NCBI GenBank assembly: GCA_001566295.1
Contig: KQ964250.1
Location: 1,116,001-1,180,000, forward strand
Length of the DNA stretch: 64,000 nucleotides
Direction: 5' to 3'
Source: Microdochium bolleyi
Taxonomy: Eukaryota; Ascomycota; Sordariomycetes; Xylariales; Microdochiaceae
Part shown: positions 20,722 through 32,590 of the stretch, one piece after another
Numbering within the stretch: position 1 is the stretch's first letter
How the letters are laid out: each line of letters opens with the position of its first letter
The notes under the pieces: generated by a model
Databases searched by the model: none
What the model saw: only the letters and a program-made list of their open reading frames with translations
Told to the model about the DNA's origin: nothing
Translations under genes and position numbers: made by a program

Positions 20722-23300
20722 TACTCTTTTACGCAGAGGAGCTATGATCAGCAACGAAGCGCATGTTCATACGGAGTTGGTCCTAAGACCAAAATTGGCT
20801 AATTGCCTGTGGCGGCCGGTCTCGGCGGGTGTGAATCTTTCAGGTCTCCTGAATTCCTGCCGCCTGTGCACCGCGAGACGTTGAGGCTTCTGCGATCAGG
20901 TAGGTCCTGGAGTCATGAGTGATGCGTGCCCCAGGGTATCTAGTCAGCCTTTTACCACCAAATGCTGCGACTCCTTTTCCGTTGCAATGTCGGCGGCTCG
21001 ATGAAAAACAACGACTGTCGTAGAGACGATAAGACCTTGCAACCTCGGAGCCGTTCGTAGGTAGTGGCAAGACTAGAGGGAGCCCTTGCGAACGCCGTAG
21101 TGTCATGGGACCGCAAATCCTTCCGAATGACTAGGTGAATGTAAGCACGGCACGAATGTGATCTCGGGCCCTTGCAGTTGACTACTGACAGCATGAGGCT
21201 CGCAACAGTGCACCAGTTGAGTGTGCCCCGGCAGCGATCAAAGAAACCCTGCGAGCTCGACGAAAGTCGGGCATCCCTGTTCCTAAGACGGAGATACATC
21301 CGGATGCGCACTACGAGAATCAACTGCGTTGTCGATCACGATCGACGTGTACCACATTGAAGTGTGCCCAGCTGTTCAGGAAATTGCGCTAGTCTTTGAC
21401 AGCTCTTCCGGAGCTTGGGGCACATAGACCGGTCATATCACGACTACGCTAGCGCTCCTCGCTCTTGCTAATCCTCGAATGGAGCTCGCCCGTAAGGGGA
21501 AGAGACTGGGCTCGGAGGCTTGCAGCTTGGTAAATTTCTTTCTAGTTCGGAGGACAGGATTGTCATTCGCAGGATGGTCCAGCTCTAGGAACGCATTCGG
21601 AGGATCTGCGGGCTGCGCTGAAAGGCAGCATTCTGGGTCTATATTGCCGAGAGACACGGGAGGCGAGTGAAATCAGTCATGAGGATGGGGACCGGCTACT
21701 AGGAAGGCTCCTTGCCCTATGCAGCAGTCCGCGGCACGTCACGTTGATACGAAATGCAGTGAAGTTAGCAACCACACGTGACAAACCGAGTTGCTGAATT
21801 CAGACACGGCGGTAGGCGCGAAGCGAGTTTTGGTCTGGGTAGGCTCTTGTTTGCGATGCCGGAAGACCCATTCCGGAAAGCAGGCGGGAAGGGACCTGGC
21901 CAGCACTTACGGCCTTGTGTAGAGTAATAGTACTGCCGAAGAGCGAATGTCTAAGGTGCCGTTGACGCTGCATGGCGTGGTCTCCAGGTACACCATGCAG
22001 GTACACAGCGATCTCTATACCGCAGTGTGCGCGCGATGTGATACGAAGCGGTGGCGCCACCTTGTAAGATGAACCATAGCTGCACATCGCGGGCCGGGTC
22101 CACCTGATGCCTGTGCTGGTCCAACGGCGAACCACACACGGACTCTTCGGAAGCCATCGTCACGGCGTCTTTCGGAGTACTTTGGACAGCACACCCTGGT
22201 CAGTGGCTTACCGTGGGAGGGTTGGACACGCACACATGTGAAGCTCTTGCCTGTGGAAATCTCCCGTTCGGCGAGCGAGTGAGGAGGGTTCCAACTGTGC
22301 CTACGCTGATTGCTTGGACGATAGTACGATTGCAACAAGGCCCTTTGTCATTGCATAACGTAGATCGACGGCCATCGTTGGTCCATGTGAGGTTGTTCGA
22401 TGTGTCCAGCGTAGGCTTCACCGTCCATCTCAGCTACTGCGAAGCTGAGAAAGGTCGAGTGCAGGCTGTCAGCAACGCCTCACGGCAGCGGGCTGACTGC
22501 CAAGAACCAGCGTACAGGCGCGAGAATGTGAAGAGCGGCTGGCTGGCGCACGCTAACAAAGATTGATTGCTTCGCACGTGGGGATTACCGTCCCCGGCGC
22601 GTCTTGGCACAGGCAGACCCTTGGCTGTCGAGACGGATCTGTGCTGAGAATAGCGCAGGGGGGGCGGTCCACCGGGGGCCGGACCCTGGCCTGGTTGCTT
22701 CCAGTCTCCGATGGTGCATTTGGGATGCAGCTGGCCGCCCTTCCAGGTTGTGGCCGTCCATCGGCGACGGTGGAGAAAGTCGAAGGTGTGGGTGGCAGAG
22801 GGCGGATGGCGGGATGGCGTGCTGTCTCGACTTGAGGATCGTGCCTGGCGACGCTGCCTGAGCCACGATGGACGAGAGGGCGCTTGACTCGGGATGCGAT
22901 GCTAAATCTGGCACGCGAGCCAACCTTGAAGGACGGGAAGCCGGAGTGGGCGGGTGGGTGAAGTGGATGAAGGGTGGATGGCGATGGGTGCTGGTGGGGA
23001 GGAAGCTGCCGCCGAGGAGATGAGCGGGAAAGTTCCTGCCAGGTTCACGGCAGCCTGGCTGCACGCAATAATAGTAATACTCCGCGCAGGAGGCAGGCTG
23101 ATGGCCACTTGAGCACTCCAAATTTGGTCAATCTCTCAGCCTGCCCGAGATGCTGCAACACCCCGGCCTGCAGATGCACGCTCTGGCATTCGTTTGGTCG
23201 TGGTGGCTCTGGGGGAATGATGATCCAGTTCGATGTGCTCCTCTCTCGCTCTGTCTCCTGAATCAACGGCCACCGTCACATGCCACCTGCACCTGTCTGC

Positions 23301-23328
23301 ACTCTGCACTCTGCACTCTGCACTCTGC
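23301..23328 (+). repeat. Heptamer tandem repeat (ACTCTGC)4
   Basis: Four perfect 7-bp units plus a partial unit (tctgc) at the left. Intergenic. Confidence 0.9.
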
Positions 23329-24512
23329 CCTTGTACACGCGCTATTGCCGCTAGCCAGCTAACCCAACCCCGTCCGCCTGCTGGATCGCGGGTTGCCCAG
23401 CGAGCTGGATCATCATCCCCAGCGGGCCCCCTTTTGAGTCGTGAGACTCTCGACCACCAACTGAACCGGACACGCTAGGCACCTTGTCCTGTCCCCGGAG
23501 CAGGGGGGGGGGTTTGCAGCACCTGGGTCTTGACTCTTGGACGGAGTACCCGCACCACCGCCGGGCGGTGCCTTGGGGCCCTTGTCTGGACCTGTCTCGT
23601 CCTTGCCGATCCTTCCTTCCTCCGAACCCAGTCTTTCTTCTTCACGGCATCCCAGTTCCCAACTACCAGCATCGGGACAAGAACTCGAGTCACGACTTCA
23701 CAAACAACGTACCACGACTTCGACGACCAACTCGACCGCAATCGACCGCTCCTGGCTGCCCGACTGTGCCCTCCAGAGGCCCAGAGCCACCGCCCGCAAC
23801 CCCTCCGGCAAGCCACCACACAAAGAACGACCACCCCTTCCTGCTTGCTCTGCACTCCTTGTCTCGCCACAGGCCACATACCATTGCGACACTGCCAATG
23901 CCACTCGGGCAGTACTGATCCTCCGCCTCGTTCCCGGCCACCGCACTTCTTACGCGCGTCCCTTGATACCCTATTTCTCCTCTCGACTTGCACTGCCATC
24001 GCCGCCGCCCTCCAGCTCCCTTGCTTCAACTCCTACAGACCAAACTTCGATTACCGCCCGCAACGATTTACCCATTCGCAACCAGACCCTGCCACGTACG
24101 AATACTGCTACTAGCTCACCCGAGTCTTCTCCATCCAATCGCACCGAGTCTGCTCGACTGCCAGATTGCCGTGACACCACCACCTTGGATAAGCTCAAGC
24201 TCCACGCAACTCCACCGGCGAGCAACCCGGCCACGCGCACGGCGTGGTTCTTGTCTCAGACATAGCCTACCGCTGGGTCTTAGGTGTTGAGCCTATTCAG
24301 CTTCCACTAGACACTTCACCGTGCTCGCCACCAACTGCCCAACGAACTTTCGCAAAGGCCACAACACACCGAGCTGCCTTCGCCGCGATTTGCAGCGCAG
24401 CCTCCCGTATGCTGGTACAACGACTCCCCTGCTGATCTTATCCACGACTTGGCTGAACGATCCGCAGAAGTTGTGCGTTTGACCACACCAGGCCATATAA
24501 TACGACATACCT

Positions 24513-24550
24513 AGATTAAGCTGCTGTCTTCTGCGCTGGCAGCTTAATCT
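24513..24550 (+). promoter_or_regulatory. Perfect 12-bp hairpin 8 nt before the start codon
   Basis: The arms agattaagctgc (24513-24524) and gcagcttaatct (24539-24550) are exact reverse complements, separated by a 14-nt loop. The ATG of the 750-aa protein follows at 24559. If transcribed, this stem would sit where a scanning ribosome meets the start codon. It could alternatively be split by a 5'-UTR intron ending at ...ggcag. Confidence 0.6.
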
Positions 24551-24558
24551 TAAAGACG

Positions 24559-26869
24559 ATGGCTGCCACTGCCGGTTTGCCGTTATCCCTCGACTATGGA
24601 GAGGACCGAAATGTTCTTCTCCTGTCCGATTCTGAGGGGGAAGACTTGACACCACCAGTTCGCAATGCTCGACGCATAGCAGCAGACCCGCAAGATGCGA
24701 TTCGGAGGAAGACCGAGGCTGCCGCCGCCAACGTCCCGTTGCACCCGATCCCGGCAATGCAAGCAGCGTTTTCCGAATCTTTGATCGAAGCGACAAACCA
24801 GGCCGGTGCTGGTAAGCCCAAGTTCAAGAATGGCGATGCCAAAGAGCGCCGGAGCGCACTGCTGGAGGGTGCGAAGAGTGCAAAGCTAGACAATGACCTC
24901 TGGCGGTATCGTCCTGGTCAAGAACACCATGAACTGTGGAAACTACTGGCTCAGATCTCGTTCGGTGTATATCTGCTTCTTGGCGGCATAGCAAACAGCA
25001 ACGAGCAGGTTGTCACGATCCTGCAGGGCCACATCGATGAGGTCGACGAGTTTCTGGAGACAACCATGGAAGATGTACACCTGGCCATCAAGGACGTCAA
25101 GGAGCGGATCGACTTCTTAAAGCTGCCCATGGCCAATATGGCGACTTTCGAAAAGATGCTCGAGGATCGTAACTTTCGCCTGCAGATCGTGAACGGGAAC
25201 GAGAAGATCGAGCACATTGTTGCGCGGACAACCAAGGCTCTGGACGGCACGTTGGACGACGTGGAAGAGGGCCTCAAAGCTGTCAAAGAGTTCGCAATTT
25301 ACCTTGGAAACGAGGAATCCAGCCCGTGGCGACAAGAACGACCAGCTATTGCAGAAATATACGATGCGATGACGGGAAATGCCGAAGGCTGGTGGAAAGC
25401 TTTGACTGAGCTGCAGGACTCGACGACAGTTCTAGACGGGTTGCTCGCTGGCCTTGGACGAATGGTTGCTGAAATGGATCAGCGAGCCGGCGAAGTGAGC
25501 AGGCGTACGAGAGTAAGTTATGCAGCCGCGATACTCGCCGTGACAGACGTTCGCTGACTCTTTCTTGCAGTTCAGTGTGGCACCCTACTCGGAGCCTACG
25601 GAGTCAATACCTTCCAAGCACAGTTCGGTCCGTTCACACCAAGCGTCAACGAGAAGGGCGTCCGATGTTCCTTCAGGTCGGGCACCATCAGACGTTGCGT
25701 CGAACCGGAGCTCAGCGCTACACTCGCGAACTGATTCTCAGAAACGCATGACCAGAACTTCTACCCAAGGCTCGCATAGGAGTTCACACAGCAGTGGCTC
25801 GTCAGCTGGTGGAATCCTGTTGCAGCCCGTGGTATTTCAGGGATCTACAGCAGAGCTCGAACGCGAAACCATGGGCCCGAGAGACGACCAAAGACTGCGA
25901 GAACCGCTGGCTATTGTCAACGAGGACATATGTCTGGAGATCGGCATTGAAGAGGACGAGGATGACGAAAGCGGTCCTGAGGAGCAAGGCTTGTTTATTC
26001 TACAGCCTCGAACATATACTCCACAGCCGCCAGCACCTTTGCCGTCGCCAATGATACAGAAGCCAGTTACACCAAAGAGCGAGGACTTCGCGGTCAAGCG
26101 GACATCCCTGCGGCAGAGGGTGTCTCTGAAGGGTGGCAATGTGCCGAATAAGCTTCAGGTCGCTATGGGACCCCGGCATGCTGTATCGGTGGAAGTGCTA
26201 CGGACAGAGAGAAGCTCGGAGATCAGGACATCGCAAATTCGCACGGCTGATTTCAGAAATCCGGACCCCAGGATGTCAGACGCCCCCCAGAACGCCATCT
26301 ACCTATCACCAACGGTCTACCGGCCAGATTCTCAACACCGGCCAGATTCAGCGCAGACCGCCAACAGTGAGCATCGACCTCGGAACAACTCCGCATCAAC
26401 GGCCGGCACAGACGCCTACCGGCACAGCGGCGTCGAAGCTATGCCGTCTCCACATTCCGAGAGACAATTCTACCGGCCAGTCCAGGCCAGCCCGCACTCT
26501 CCCCTGCAACAGCGACCTTGGACCTCGACTGGACCATCTGCTCCGAATCATCAGCATGCATTAAGTGGAAGCAGCACCAGCAGCCACCATCGCCCACAAC
26601 ATTCCCGGAACCAACCGTCAAGAATGGGCATGAGCATGCTCAGTAATGTCACAACACACACACAGCAGGCCGAGAAGACCGTGAAGAAGAAGCGCAGTGC
26701 TTTTGGGTGGTTCAAGAAGGCATTCGCTCTCGACGAGAGCGAGCGCGCTGAATTCGAGGCGCGCAAGAACCAGCAATTCGACAACAGCCAATATCAGCAG
26801 GAGCAGCATGGCCGCAAGTTCCTCGACGGCAAACGTCTGCCTGAGCACCAGCGTTATCAGAACTACTAA
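24559..26869 (+). CDS. Large disordered protein with basic C-terminal helix motif
   Basis: Exons 24559-25512 and 25571-26869 (58-nt phase-0 intron, gtaagt...ttgcag) give 750 aa. The N-terminal third is mostly helical: after an acidic start (LLLSDSEGEDLTPP), residues 95-315 hold predicted coiled-coil sequence (HIDEVDEFLETTMEDVHLAIKDVKERI shortened here by parts: EVDEFLETTMEDVH, AIKDVKERIDFLKL) and one hydrophobic patch (ISFGVYLLLGGIA, about 134-146) that may be buried or membrane-associated. The middle is Ser/Arg/Gln-rich and disordered, with many S/T-P sites. The C-terminus carries a striking basic/aromatic segment VKKKRSAFGWFKKAFALDES, then EFEARKN. I have a general impression that this SAFGW-KKAF type of ending recurs in Pezizomycotina proteins, but I cannot name a function. 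The gene has a leader of about 1 kb with CT-rich tracts. Confidence 0.82.
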
Positions 26870-27739
26870 ATATTCTCGACTGTGTACGTTAAAGCCACGA
26901 CGGGGGGCTCTTCAGAACGGTCGCCGGCCATAGCGACAGGCAGACGGAGCAGACATTCAGCTCCTGTTCAATCTACACACATAAACCGCAACATTTCCTT
27001 ACAAACTCGACAACATCTCCACCATGTACAAACCTTCCCTCATCTTCTCGGCATAGCGCGGCAACACAAGCTGGACACGACCATTCCACTTTTCATATGC
27101 ATTTCCTGGCACGGCACCAGCTTGGGAAAGGCGTTTTACCAAAAGGGCGTTCTTTCACCCATGCTCGACCTCCTTCATAGCCTTTTTTTGTCTTTGCCGA
27201 GCCATCTACTCCGCGAATTACATTTCGTCAGTCTAACACGATACACAAGAGTCATACATTCTTCCATAGCGTTCACGTCTACTTGGTAAATAATGAGCAA
27301 TTGTAATGAACCACATATACTAGGACGAGCCTGTTCCGCATCGTTGTGTCTCTAGTGGACACCAACAGTACATGTCATGTCTCGTCTACAATCATTGTCT
27401 CGCAGATCTGCATTGTGTTCAGCATTTGTCTCTAATTCCCAACTTCTATAGCTTGCTTACTGACGCCGTCTCGCACAGTCTAGATATGCTCGGCATTATT
27501 TTCTTCCACTCCATCTTGGATCGAAGTGAGCTTGGCCTCGCGCCATGAAGGTCTGACAATTTGTGTCGCATACAAAGCGTAGTTGTAGATAAGAAATGTC
27601 TGTCTAGCTCCACCTGTGAGCTCATGCAGAGGCGGGTCTTTCTGCACACCCTCTTCATTGCCGTCCAAACCTAGGCATTATCTGGACTATTACCTCTGCT
27701 ATTGCTCCGTCATCGGGCATTGCACTAGCATGGTCACTT
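26870..27739. other. Convergent 3' intergenic region
   Basis: 0.9 kb between two convergent genes; AT-richer, with small meaningless open frames on both strands. Confidence 0.5.
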
Positions 27740-28704
27740 TCAAACCCCGATTGACTTGTAGTAAGCTCGCTCATTGTACGTTGATGTCTTGGTAGACCTG
27801 CGGCGCGAGCCTCGCGTGTCATCCTCACCCAGTCGGGATGCTGCTGGGCTCACGGTCGTGGCTGTTGAAGCACGCTTGCTGCGGCGCCACAGCGGCATAG
27901 GCGTGTATGCCGCTCCGTAGTCCGACTGCTCGTCGTCGTCGTCAACGGGCGCCACGCCGGGGATGTCTTCATTCATGTCATAGTAAGGGCTGTCGTCGAC
28001 AGGCTGTGCTAGTTGGAGACGCGGCTTCTTAGGTGTTGCCTTTATGATCTCGTTATCCGGAGAGTGTCTCTTCGATCCACGAAGCGAAGGGTCTATTTTG
28101 TGTTAGTAGTTACGGGATAGCAGGACCCCACCCCATTGGGTCTTGTCTGCTTGATCTGTTGGCACTTACGGGGTTCTTCTTCATCCTCCCCCTTATCTGA
28201 TTTACTTGTGGAGGGTAGTCGCTGTTCAGGCAATGACCCAACGCTCAGAGTCCGGCTTTGTCGATGGGCCCCGTGGGCCTCTGGTACTGGTGTTTCCTTC
28301 TTCATCGATCCCAGCTCCTGCTTCCCGTGTAACAACTCAACAGCCAGGGTCTGGAGAACACCCAGCATAGCACGTCTGGCGCTGGTACTGGTGCCACTGC
28401 TTTCAGAGTCCCGCATGCTGTTGAGCTGCTGCTTCGCACGGGTAGCTTGCTTGCGATACTTCTTCCGCGACTCAGCTTCCTTTGTCTGCTCCCGCACTGC
28501 CTCGCGGCTAATCTTAGCAAACTCGTTGTGTAGCTGTTTCTCCAGCAGCTCCTCATGCTCTTGGACCAAGGCTACTGCCGTGATGATCTTCCGTGCTTGG
28601 ATTTGCTGGAGGACCATGCCATCCGTGGGGATGCTAAACGCGTCCTCGCCCTCCTCGATCGCGTCCAGGAAGGAGGTCAGCATCGCATCGTTATCGTCCG
28701 ACAT
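27740..28704 (-). CDS. Coiled-coil, probably nuclear protein of unknown function
   Basis: Exons 28704-28170 and 28092-27740 (77-nt intron with gtaagt donor, ctaac branch point and tag acceptor) give 295 aa. ATG 28704 is the first ATG in frame and starts MSDDNDAMLTSFLDAIEEGE. Residues 30-110 are a long helix with coiled-coil character (QARKIITAVALVQEHEELLE, EFAKISREAVREQTKE, RKKYRKQATRAKQQL), then a Ser/Thr-rich linker. After the intron comes a basic, Pro-rich part with SKRHSPDNE and ATPKKPRL, typical of nuclear localisation signals, and a second basic tail WRRSKRAS and RRRSTKTS. The joined reading only makes sense with the intron removed: the intron is in phase 1 and rebuilds a His codon. I do not recognise the family. 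Confidence 0.8.
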
Positions 28705-29697
28705 TGCGGCGATTTGGAAAGAGTTTCGCTCAGTTTCAAAGGCAATCGTCTGCGAGGGCGAAGTATGACGCTGCAGGACGTGGTCGTGATGGTGTTGGTC
28801 GCCAAGGGCATTAGGCTTCGTACGTGTTCCTTGAGGGCAATGGGTGGAGTGTACCAAGCTTGAGCAGTACGTATCCCCGGCAACGTACGCGCGTTGTACT
28901 TTGTAACTGCTGTGTCCTGTTCTTTTGCAAGTCTGCCTTGTTCCGGAGAAATGTTGGAGCTGGCTCTGGGTGGCGGAGAGGAGCAGGCACAGGAAGCCAG
29001 CCTGAGGGCACTTGCATGGCTCAGATCGATCGCGCCTGCCTCAGGCTGCCTGCAGGCAACGACCTCGAAGCAGCCTTGGAAGGGGCAAACAAGCCGGGCA
29101 AACGGAACACAACCAAGTCCATCACCGTCTTCAAGTGCAGGAAGGAAGGAAGGAAGGATCATCTCACTGGCTGCAGGCATCACAATGTAGCAGGGAACAA
29201 TAGATTGTGACAACAACATAAACCACACATAATCAGACCAGGCTCTCAAAGTAGCTACAAGAAGATCAAACAAAACAAGGCCGCTGGAAGCCGTATCTCG
29301 ACACGAATCTCGGTCGAATCTCACAACGCCAAAACACCGCCCATGCAGAACCTTCGTCTGCCCTGAGGGCAGGCACGGGTATGTGAAAGTTAACACCAGT
29401 CCAAAATCCTTCACCCAGACGAAATCCTCCAATCCAACAGGCCCTCTAGTCCCAGCATATCCTTCAATTTGACTTCTCCAGCCCAGGCTTTTGACTCTTG
29501 ACTCTTGACTCCGAACCTGCAGACTGGTATTGTCCAATCCTGAATCTTAGGCACAACTCTGGCAGTCCAAGAAATCTTCCAAAAAAAAACAACCACTTGG
29601 AATCAAGCGCCCAGAGCCGTGCACTCGTTACCCCAGCGAGGCCAGAACAGCGCACTGATATATCTGTGCCTTGGCTTTGCAGTTTACTTTGTCTGCA
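28705..29697. other. Intergenic between tandem minus-strand genes
   Basis: Upstream region of the coiled-coil protein gene and 3' flank of the Rlm1 gene. It includes (GGAA)4 near 29137-29156 and (TTGACTC)3 at 29491-29511. No gene seen. Confidence 0.5.
29491..29511 (+). repeat. Heptamer tandem repeat (TTGACTC)3
   Basis: Three perfect 7-bp units in the 3' flank of the Rlm1 gene. Confidence 0.85.
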
Positions 29698-31704
29698 TCA
29701 TCCATCGACCCTCACTCTCTTGGCCTCATTGCTTTCGTGCGCGTCAGATGGCCCAGATGAATGAATCTCTGGGCTCTTGCGTTTGTTGACGCCTGGTGGA
29801 TGCTCGTCACGCAGGAACGACGGTCCGAAGCCGGCCACAGGCGTAGCAAAAGTCAAGGGACTAGGCAATGTATTGCTGTCATTCCCACGGAACTCCCAGC
29901 CAGACAAGTAGTTGCTTGGGCTGTGTAGGAAATTGTCGCCCATAACCCGCGATGGCAACGCAGAACCAGGTGTGTCTATGCTCATGTTCGAATTGTTTTG
30001 GAGCGAGTGATGCGGACGCGCAAATGGATTCGGCGGACCCGTGGCGCCTGCTGACAATAAAGTCGACGCCGAAGGCGATGGGGGCGGCAGCACCACGGAT
30101 ATGTCGCCGCCAGCACGGCGCGGTATCGGAGCCGTCTCTGTCACAGTACGAGGTGACGTTGACGTGTCCGCGCCCGCAGTCTCTGCAGCGTTGCTACCCG
30201 TGTCCGACTGTTCATCTGGAATGGTGACCTTGAGACGGGGTCGTGAGGCGCCTCCGGTCTTCGACTGCATGCTATTGGAACGGGATGGTGGAGTGAATGT
30301 GGTTTCAGGTACGGTCGAGACGGAGTGACGTGCGCCGTGTCCACCGTATGTGCCGGGTCCGGAATGATTCGAAGACGGCGGCGAAGCTGTGCCATTCTTC
30401 CGGGTCACGGAGCCAGTGTCCACAGATTGAGACCTGCTGCCAGGATCTTCTTTGATCGGTGCGGTTTCTGGGATGAAGGACGCCAAGTGCTGCGAGAGGA
30501 GCGAGCCTGTCTCGTTGATCGGTGTGAAGATGCTGTGTGTCTTGCGCTGGCTGTGTCTCCGTATAGCTGTATCCGTGTCTAGCGAGGGCTGGCTGGGCCT
30601 CTTATGCGGTTGTGGTTTTGGCGGATCCATTGGAGCTAGTGGTGCGCGGTCCATGCTGGGTTCCTGATGCTGCCCCTGATCATGCACATCTAATCGCTGA
30701 TGTTGTGGTTGGGGAGGCGACATCTGCGGCAGCGATTGAGGAGGTAGCTGTTGATGATGCACTTGTGGTGGAGAAGGCTGGGACCGGTTGGCTTGCGTTG
30801 GAGGAGCCTGCGTATGAGGCGGGTAAGCTGGAGGTAAAGACGTTCGTCGCTGGTCGTCCATGTATGGTTGCATCGGAGGGTGGCTGGCGGGTTGGTGGTA
30901 CGGATATTGCGAAGGCTGATGCTGCTGCTGTTGCTGGTGCTGTTGTTGTTGCTGCGGTAAGCCGTGTGGATGAGGATTGTAGATCGCAGGCTGCGGCATG
31001 TAAGCGTATCCATTCGCTGCAGGTGGGTGTTGTTGTGCTGGAGGACCCTGGCTCATGCCCGATCCGCGCCTATAGTCATTCCTCGAAGAGGGTCGTGAGC
31101 CCATCTGAGGCTGTGGTGTGTGACCTCGTGGGACGAAGTTCATGCCGTTCACGGGTGGTGAAGCGGAAGGAGTGTGACCTCGGAGATGGGGAAACTGAGG
31201 CTGCCCTTGAAACTGAGGAGGCATCATCTGTGGTTCGACCGATCCCTCGTGGGGTTGAGGTGGAGTACCGTCACCTTCTTCGTCTTCATCATCGTCACCG
31301 CCGCCAGCGTTGTAGTCAGCGGGACCTTTGTGCTCGTTGGGTCCACCATGCTGTCGGAAGAGAAATGAGAGTCAGCATCTGGACTATGTTCCGAGGCAGG
31401 GAGCCACATACGTAGTTATACCGGACCATAAGCTCGCGCATATCCCCGTTTGTGTATTGATAGAGCTTCTTGTTCTGGCCGAAGATGAAGACTGCAACGT
31501 CGACGGAGCAGAGAACGGACAGCTCATGCGCCTTCTTGAACAGACCCCCTTTGCGCTTGAGAAATGTGCTGTCGTGATTGTCGGGTTAGCATACATAGTG
31601 TCTAGATATGGCGCAGTCTTTTTTGTTTGGGGGAGGGGGTCGACGCACACAGAGCGATTCCTGTCATCTTTGATCGCCTTGATTTCAATCTTTCTTCGAC
31701 CCAT
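29698..31704 (-). CDS. rlm1: MADS-box (MEF2-type) transcription factor Rlm1
   Basis: Exons 31704-31649, 31568-31412 and 31350-29698 (introns of 80 and 61 nt) give 621 aa. Rlm1 is the nuclear target of the cell-wall-integrity MAP kinase (Slt2/Mps1) and switches on wall-repair genes. The MADS domain is split over exons 1 and 2: MGRRKIEIKAIKDDRNRSV joins TFLKRKGGLFKKAHELSVLC and DVAVFIFGQNKKLYQYTNGD. Exon 3 starts HGGPNEHKGPADYN, the MEF2-like extension of fungal Rlm1. After it come an acidic run (DDDEDEEGD), a long Pro/Gln-rich region with poly-Gln (HQQQQQH), several S/T-P sites as MAPK targets, HSIFTPINETGSLLSQHLAS, and a basic C-terminus (KRKSPE, AKRVRVDG). Without the two introns only fragments are read. 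The branch points gctaac and the exact phase match support the model. A perfect MEF2/Rlm1 site lies 877 bp upstream. Confidence 0.95.
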
Positions 31705-32580
31705 CTTGGCGGTGCGTCGAGGCGGAGCTCGACAGAGGCTCGCTTGCGACGCAGCAAAGCGTGCAGATGTAGCTTGCAAGCAGTAGGCTCCAGCTGGGAA
31801 TGTTGAGAGGAAGTCGAGGATTGCGCTACAACATGTGCGGTGAAGTGTGCGTTGATCTGGCCGGCGAAGCTCAGGAGGGAAGCGCGACACGCAGATCCAG
31901 CACTCCGTGGGTGGGGAAGTTGCGCTGGCTGCTGTGGCTCAATGATGCTCGCTTCCGGAGAGCTTGTGCCGTGGAGAACCCGGGCGCGATCTGTCGGGTG
32001 TGTCGCGGGAGGGCGCGGCGATGCGCAAGCGCTTGGGGTCTGGGATCGAGACGCGACGTTCGGCGACGGCGAGGTTGCGGATGGGTGAGATGAGGGAGGA
32101 AGCAGACGAGCCGCAGACGTGACAGAGGCGGGTGGAGAAGAGGAAGACGCCGGAGTGGCCCTGGCGGGTCTAAATTGTGAAACGGTCCTTATGAGATGGG
32201 GACCCTCTGACTACTGCGAAGAAGCTCGTGCTGGTGCTGGGTCGGTCGACTAGGGTCCTTGTCATCACCGCGGCCTGGTTGGACAGGTCACCAGGACATC
32301 AGGTTGCGCCCACAGCGAGGCTCCGATGCGACCAGGGACTGTGCTGTGTAGGGCCTTTGAAGGTGTTGCGGATGTCGTTGTTGCTGTCAGGACGCGGGAC
32401 TTGGGCGGTCTGCTTTGTCAATCGGACGCTGGAGACACAGGGCATGCGGCGAGACAGTCGGCGATAACCAAACGGAAAGGCCCGCGAAGCTGGGAGTGGA
32501 GTGTTTCTTAAGGGCCCTGCCTGGGTCCTGCTGTGGTGTGCGTAGGGCAGATGTTCGTGGGGCTGAATCTGGCGTCGCTG

Positions 32581-32590
32581 CTAAAATTAG
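32581..32590. promoter_or_regulatory. Perfect MEF2/Rlm1 binding site upstream of rlm1
   Basis: CTAAAATTAG matches the palindromic consensus CTA(A/T)4TAG of MEF2-class MADS factors, including yeast Rlm1. It is 877 bp before the rlm1 ATG. By chance such a match is expected about once per 65 kb, so the position is suggestive of autoregulation, not proof. Confidence 0.5.

Larger units (their letters stand above)
17330..24558. other. Gene-poor island, 7.2 kb, simple repeats, no supported gene
   Basis: I find no open frame here with family likeness, convincing ATG context or paired introns. Contents: the divergent promoter of the 17.3-kb gene; an AT-richer stretch at 18740-19780 with CA/TA runs at 19660-19695; a T33 tract at 20069-20101; a G14-AA-G7 run near 20699-20721; a 13-bp direct repeat (aagtcaagaacaa) near 20547-20572; an (ACTCTGC)4 repeat at 23301-23328; and, from about 23480, a long CT-rich leader of the next gene. 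No reverse transcriptase, transposase or terminal repeats were visible, so a decayed element or a non-coding RNA locus can be neither shown nor excluded. Confidence 0.5.

Noticed and set aside
20100..22560. Body of a LINE retrotransposon attached to the poly-T tract
   Set aside because: No reverse-transcriptase or endonuclease motif appears in any minus-strand frame, and no target-site duplication was found.
22585..23121. 178-codon minus-strand frame in the gene-poor island
   Set aside because: It starts at a TTG and is low-complexity His/Pro/Ser sequence without homology that I can recognise.
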